From assembly GCA_013151705.1 (NCBI GenBank), contig JAADHT010000077.1, positions 1 through 14,142 of the forward strand: a stretch of DNA of 14,142 nt. The letters are read 5' to 3'. Shown piece after piece: positions 13,415 through 14,142 of this stretch; positions within the stretch are counted from its first letter, which is position 1, and each line of letters starts with the position of its first letter. Under the pieces are notes generated by a model. That model made no database searches, was not told where the DNA came from, and saw only the letters and a program-made list of their open reading frames with translations. The DNA comes from Kiritimatiellota bacterium. Its GTDB lineage: Bacteria > Verrucomicrobiota > Lentisphaeria > Victivallales > JAADHT01. Both the position numbers and the translations under genes were made by a program.

Positions 13415-13702
13415 ATGAGCGGTTGTGGGTCAGCAAATGCGCGGAAAATCGCAGGCGCCGCGCACGGAGGCCCGCACTGGAGCGATCCGGAAAAGGGACT
13501 TTTCACGCAGTACCTCAAAGCGGGCAAAGTGCCGGACGCGAAAACCGTCGAGGACGTCAAACGCTTCTACGAAAGCAAGGTGCCTATGAACCGCGGGAGT
13601 CTCCCGGCGGACGTCGTGAAGGCCATTCTATACTGCGTCGCGCAGAAATACGAGATGGGACAAGCCATTCCAGTCGCCGGCGGACAAGTGATGCTCAGTT
13701 AG
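13415..13702 (+). pseudogene. C-terminal fragment of a short-chain dehydrogenase/reductase
   Basis: 95 codons. From about residue 22 the sequence (SDPEKGLFTQYLKAGKVPDA, then VEDVKRFYESKVPMNRGSLP, then ADVVKAILYC and GQAIPVAGGQVMLS) matches the C-terminal end of SDR-family dehydrogenases of the sorbitol-6-phosphate dehydrogenase type. Those end with a substrate-loop region and a TGGQxML tail. The full protein has about 260-270 residues. The Rossmann TGxxxGxG motif and the catalytic Ser-Tyr-Lys are absent, and no open frame upstream supplies them. The first 20 residues (SGCGSANARKIAGAAHGG) do not look like the family. It is a 5'-truncated relic that cannot bind NAD(P). Confidence 0.7.
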
Positions 13703-13723
13703 ACTGCGATGGGGGGGGGAGAA

Positions 13724-13960
13724 AATTCAATGTTAAATATTCGTAATCATTCACCACTAACTTTCACTAACGAACGCTAACGGAGAGAAGACAATGTTTC
13801 ACCGTTCAACCTGAACGGCGAAACGTTCCACATTTAAATTCAACCGACACCGTTTGGCGGTCCGGTTCGGACCGCCAAACATTGGTTTTGTTAACGTATG
13901 TTAGTGTTCGTTAGTAATTAAAAAGGGTGCTGAGTAGTAACGAATATTCAATTTTGAATT
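13724..13960. repeat. Inverted CACTAAC heptamer-array element, copy 2, with terminal inverted repeats
   Basis: The left array has CACTAAC at 13755 and 13765 and CGCTAAC at 13775; the right array has GTTAACG at 13890, GTTAGTG at 13900 and GTTAGTA at 13910. Both arrays have a strict 10-bp period. Between them are two hairpins: 13796-13808 with 13812-13824 (12 of 13 pairs, 3-nt loop) and 13852-13864 with 13868-13880 (13 of 13 pairs, 3-nt loop). Outside the arrays a 20-nt inverted repeat (13724-13743 with 13941-13960) matches at 17 of 20 positions. The whole is about 237 bp, non-coding and MITE-like. The internal hairpin sequences differ from copy 1, while the arrays and period are conserved. Confidence 0.8.
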
Positions 13961-13988
13961 GGAAAGTTCTCTGAAAACAGCATTTTTC

Positions 13989-14012
13989 GCGTCTTTGCGT
14001 CTTGGCGGTGAA
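13989..14012. repeat. GCGTCTT tandem array, period 8 bp
   Basis: GCGTCTTT, GCGTCTTG and GCGGTGAA follow each other without gap. This is a third word and a third period of the same kind of array, ending six bases before the insertion-sequence tip. No inverted partner is seen in the window; it may lie on the far side of the insertion. Confidence 0.6.
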
Positions 14013-14018
14013 TGGAGA

Positions 14019-14142
14019 TGTCAATGGGCGGTTTAAAACGGGCCACTTGTGGGCACTTCAAAATGGGCCACTCTTTCGAGAGAGTAACACCTCCTTTTTT
14101 GGTTGTCAAGTCGGATTCGAAGTTTCAACGGCCTGATCTTTC
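14019..14142. mobile_element. Terminal end of an IS21-family insertion sequence (continues off the window)
   Basis: The element tip begins TGTCAATGGGCGG. It contains two near-identical 23-bp direct repeats at 14025-14047 and 14050-14072, of the pattern TGGGCxxTTxAAAAxGGGCC with ACT following, spaced 25 bp apart. IS21-family elements have TG...CA tips and multiple internal terminal repeats of this GGGCCA type, bound by the transposase IstA. The istA/istB genes would lie to the right, outside the window; the remaining 70 bp look like the leader before istA. The family is inferred from the end structure alone. Confidence 0.65.

Overview
The window looks like a piece of a Gram-negative bacterium of the PVC superphylum, most likely Lentisphaerota (Victivallales-like). 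Four things point there: a prepilin-like N-terminus with the FTLIELLVVIAIIAIL leader typical of that group, an AraC regulator divergent from a very large glycoside hydrolase, a Kdo transferase gene (waaA, so an LPS-type outer membrane), and intergenic DNA full of short-period repeat arrays. The phylum call is inference from sequence style; no rRNA gene is present.

Layout. 1-252 (-): N-lobe of a Ser/Thr protein kinase that runs off the left edge. 310-1161 (-): AraC-type regulator. 1307-4450 (+): cytoplasmic-looking glycoside hydrolase of about 1047 aa, divergent from the regulator. 4451-4891: a gene-free stretch with an inverted heptamer-array element and a 63-nt hairpin. 4892-8250 (+): a compact operon of a membrane-anchored family 5 solute-binding protein, a small membrane protein and recF. 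8251-9364: a decayed region with two further short-period arrays and remnants of an addiction-module antitoxin, a histidine kinase with an internal deletion and a truncated prepilin-like protein. 9365-11931 (-): waaA followed by thiC, overlapping by 22 bp. 12156-12696 (+): two adjacent genes collapsed into each other by a deletion, the second keeping only the C-terminus of a DUF6036-type nucleotidyltransferase. 12698-13159 (+): smpB. 13160-14142: hairpins, the C-terminal fragment of a short-chain dehydrogenase, a second heptamer-array element with terminal inverted repeats, an 8-bp-period array and one end of an IS21-family insertion sequence.

How the parts fit. The AraC regulator and the hydrolase look like a regulator/enzyme pair for plant- or mucin-type glycans. 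recF, smpB, waaA and thiC are housekeeping genes (recombination repair, trans-translation, lipid A-Kdo assembly, thiamine pyrimidine synthesis). The spaces between them are unusually rich in gene remnants and repeats.

The most notable pattern is a set of intergenic arrays made of a conserved 6-8 base word repeated at a fixed period of 7, 8, 9 or 10 bp, with variable spacer bases in most of them. In two cases (CACTAAC, period 10) the array is paired with its inverted copy around nested hairpins. I do not know of a named element of this design; these are the best candidates here for something undescribed.
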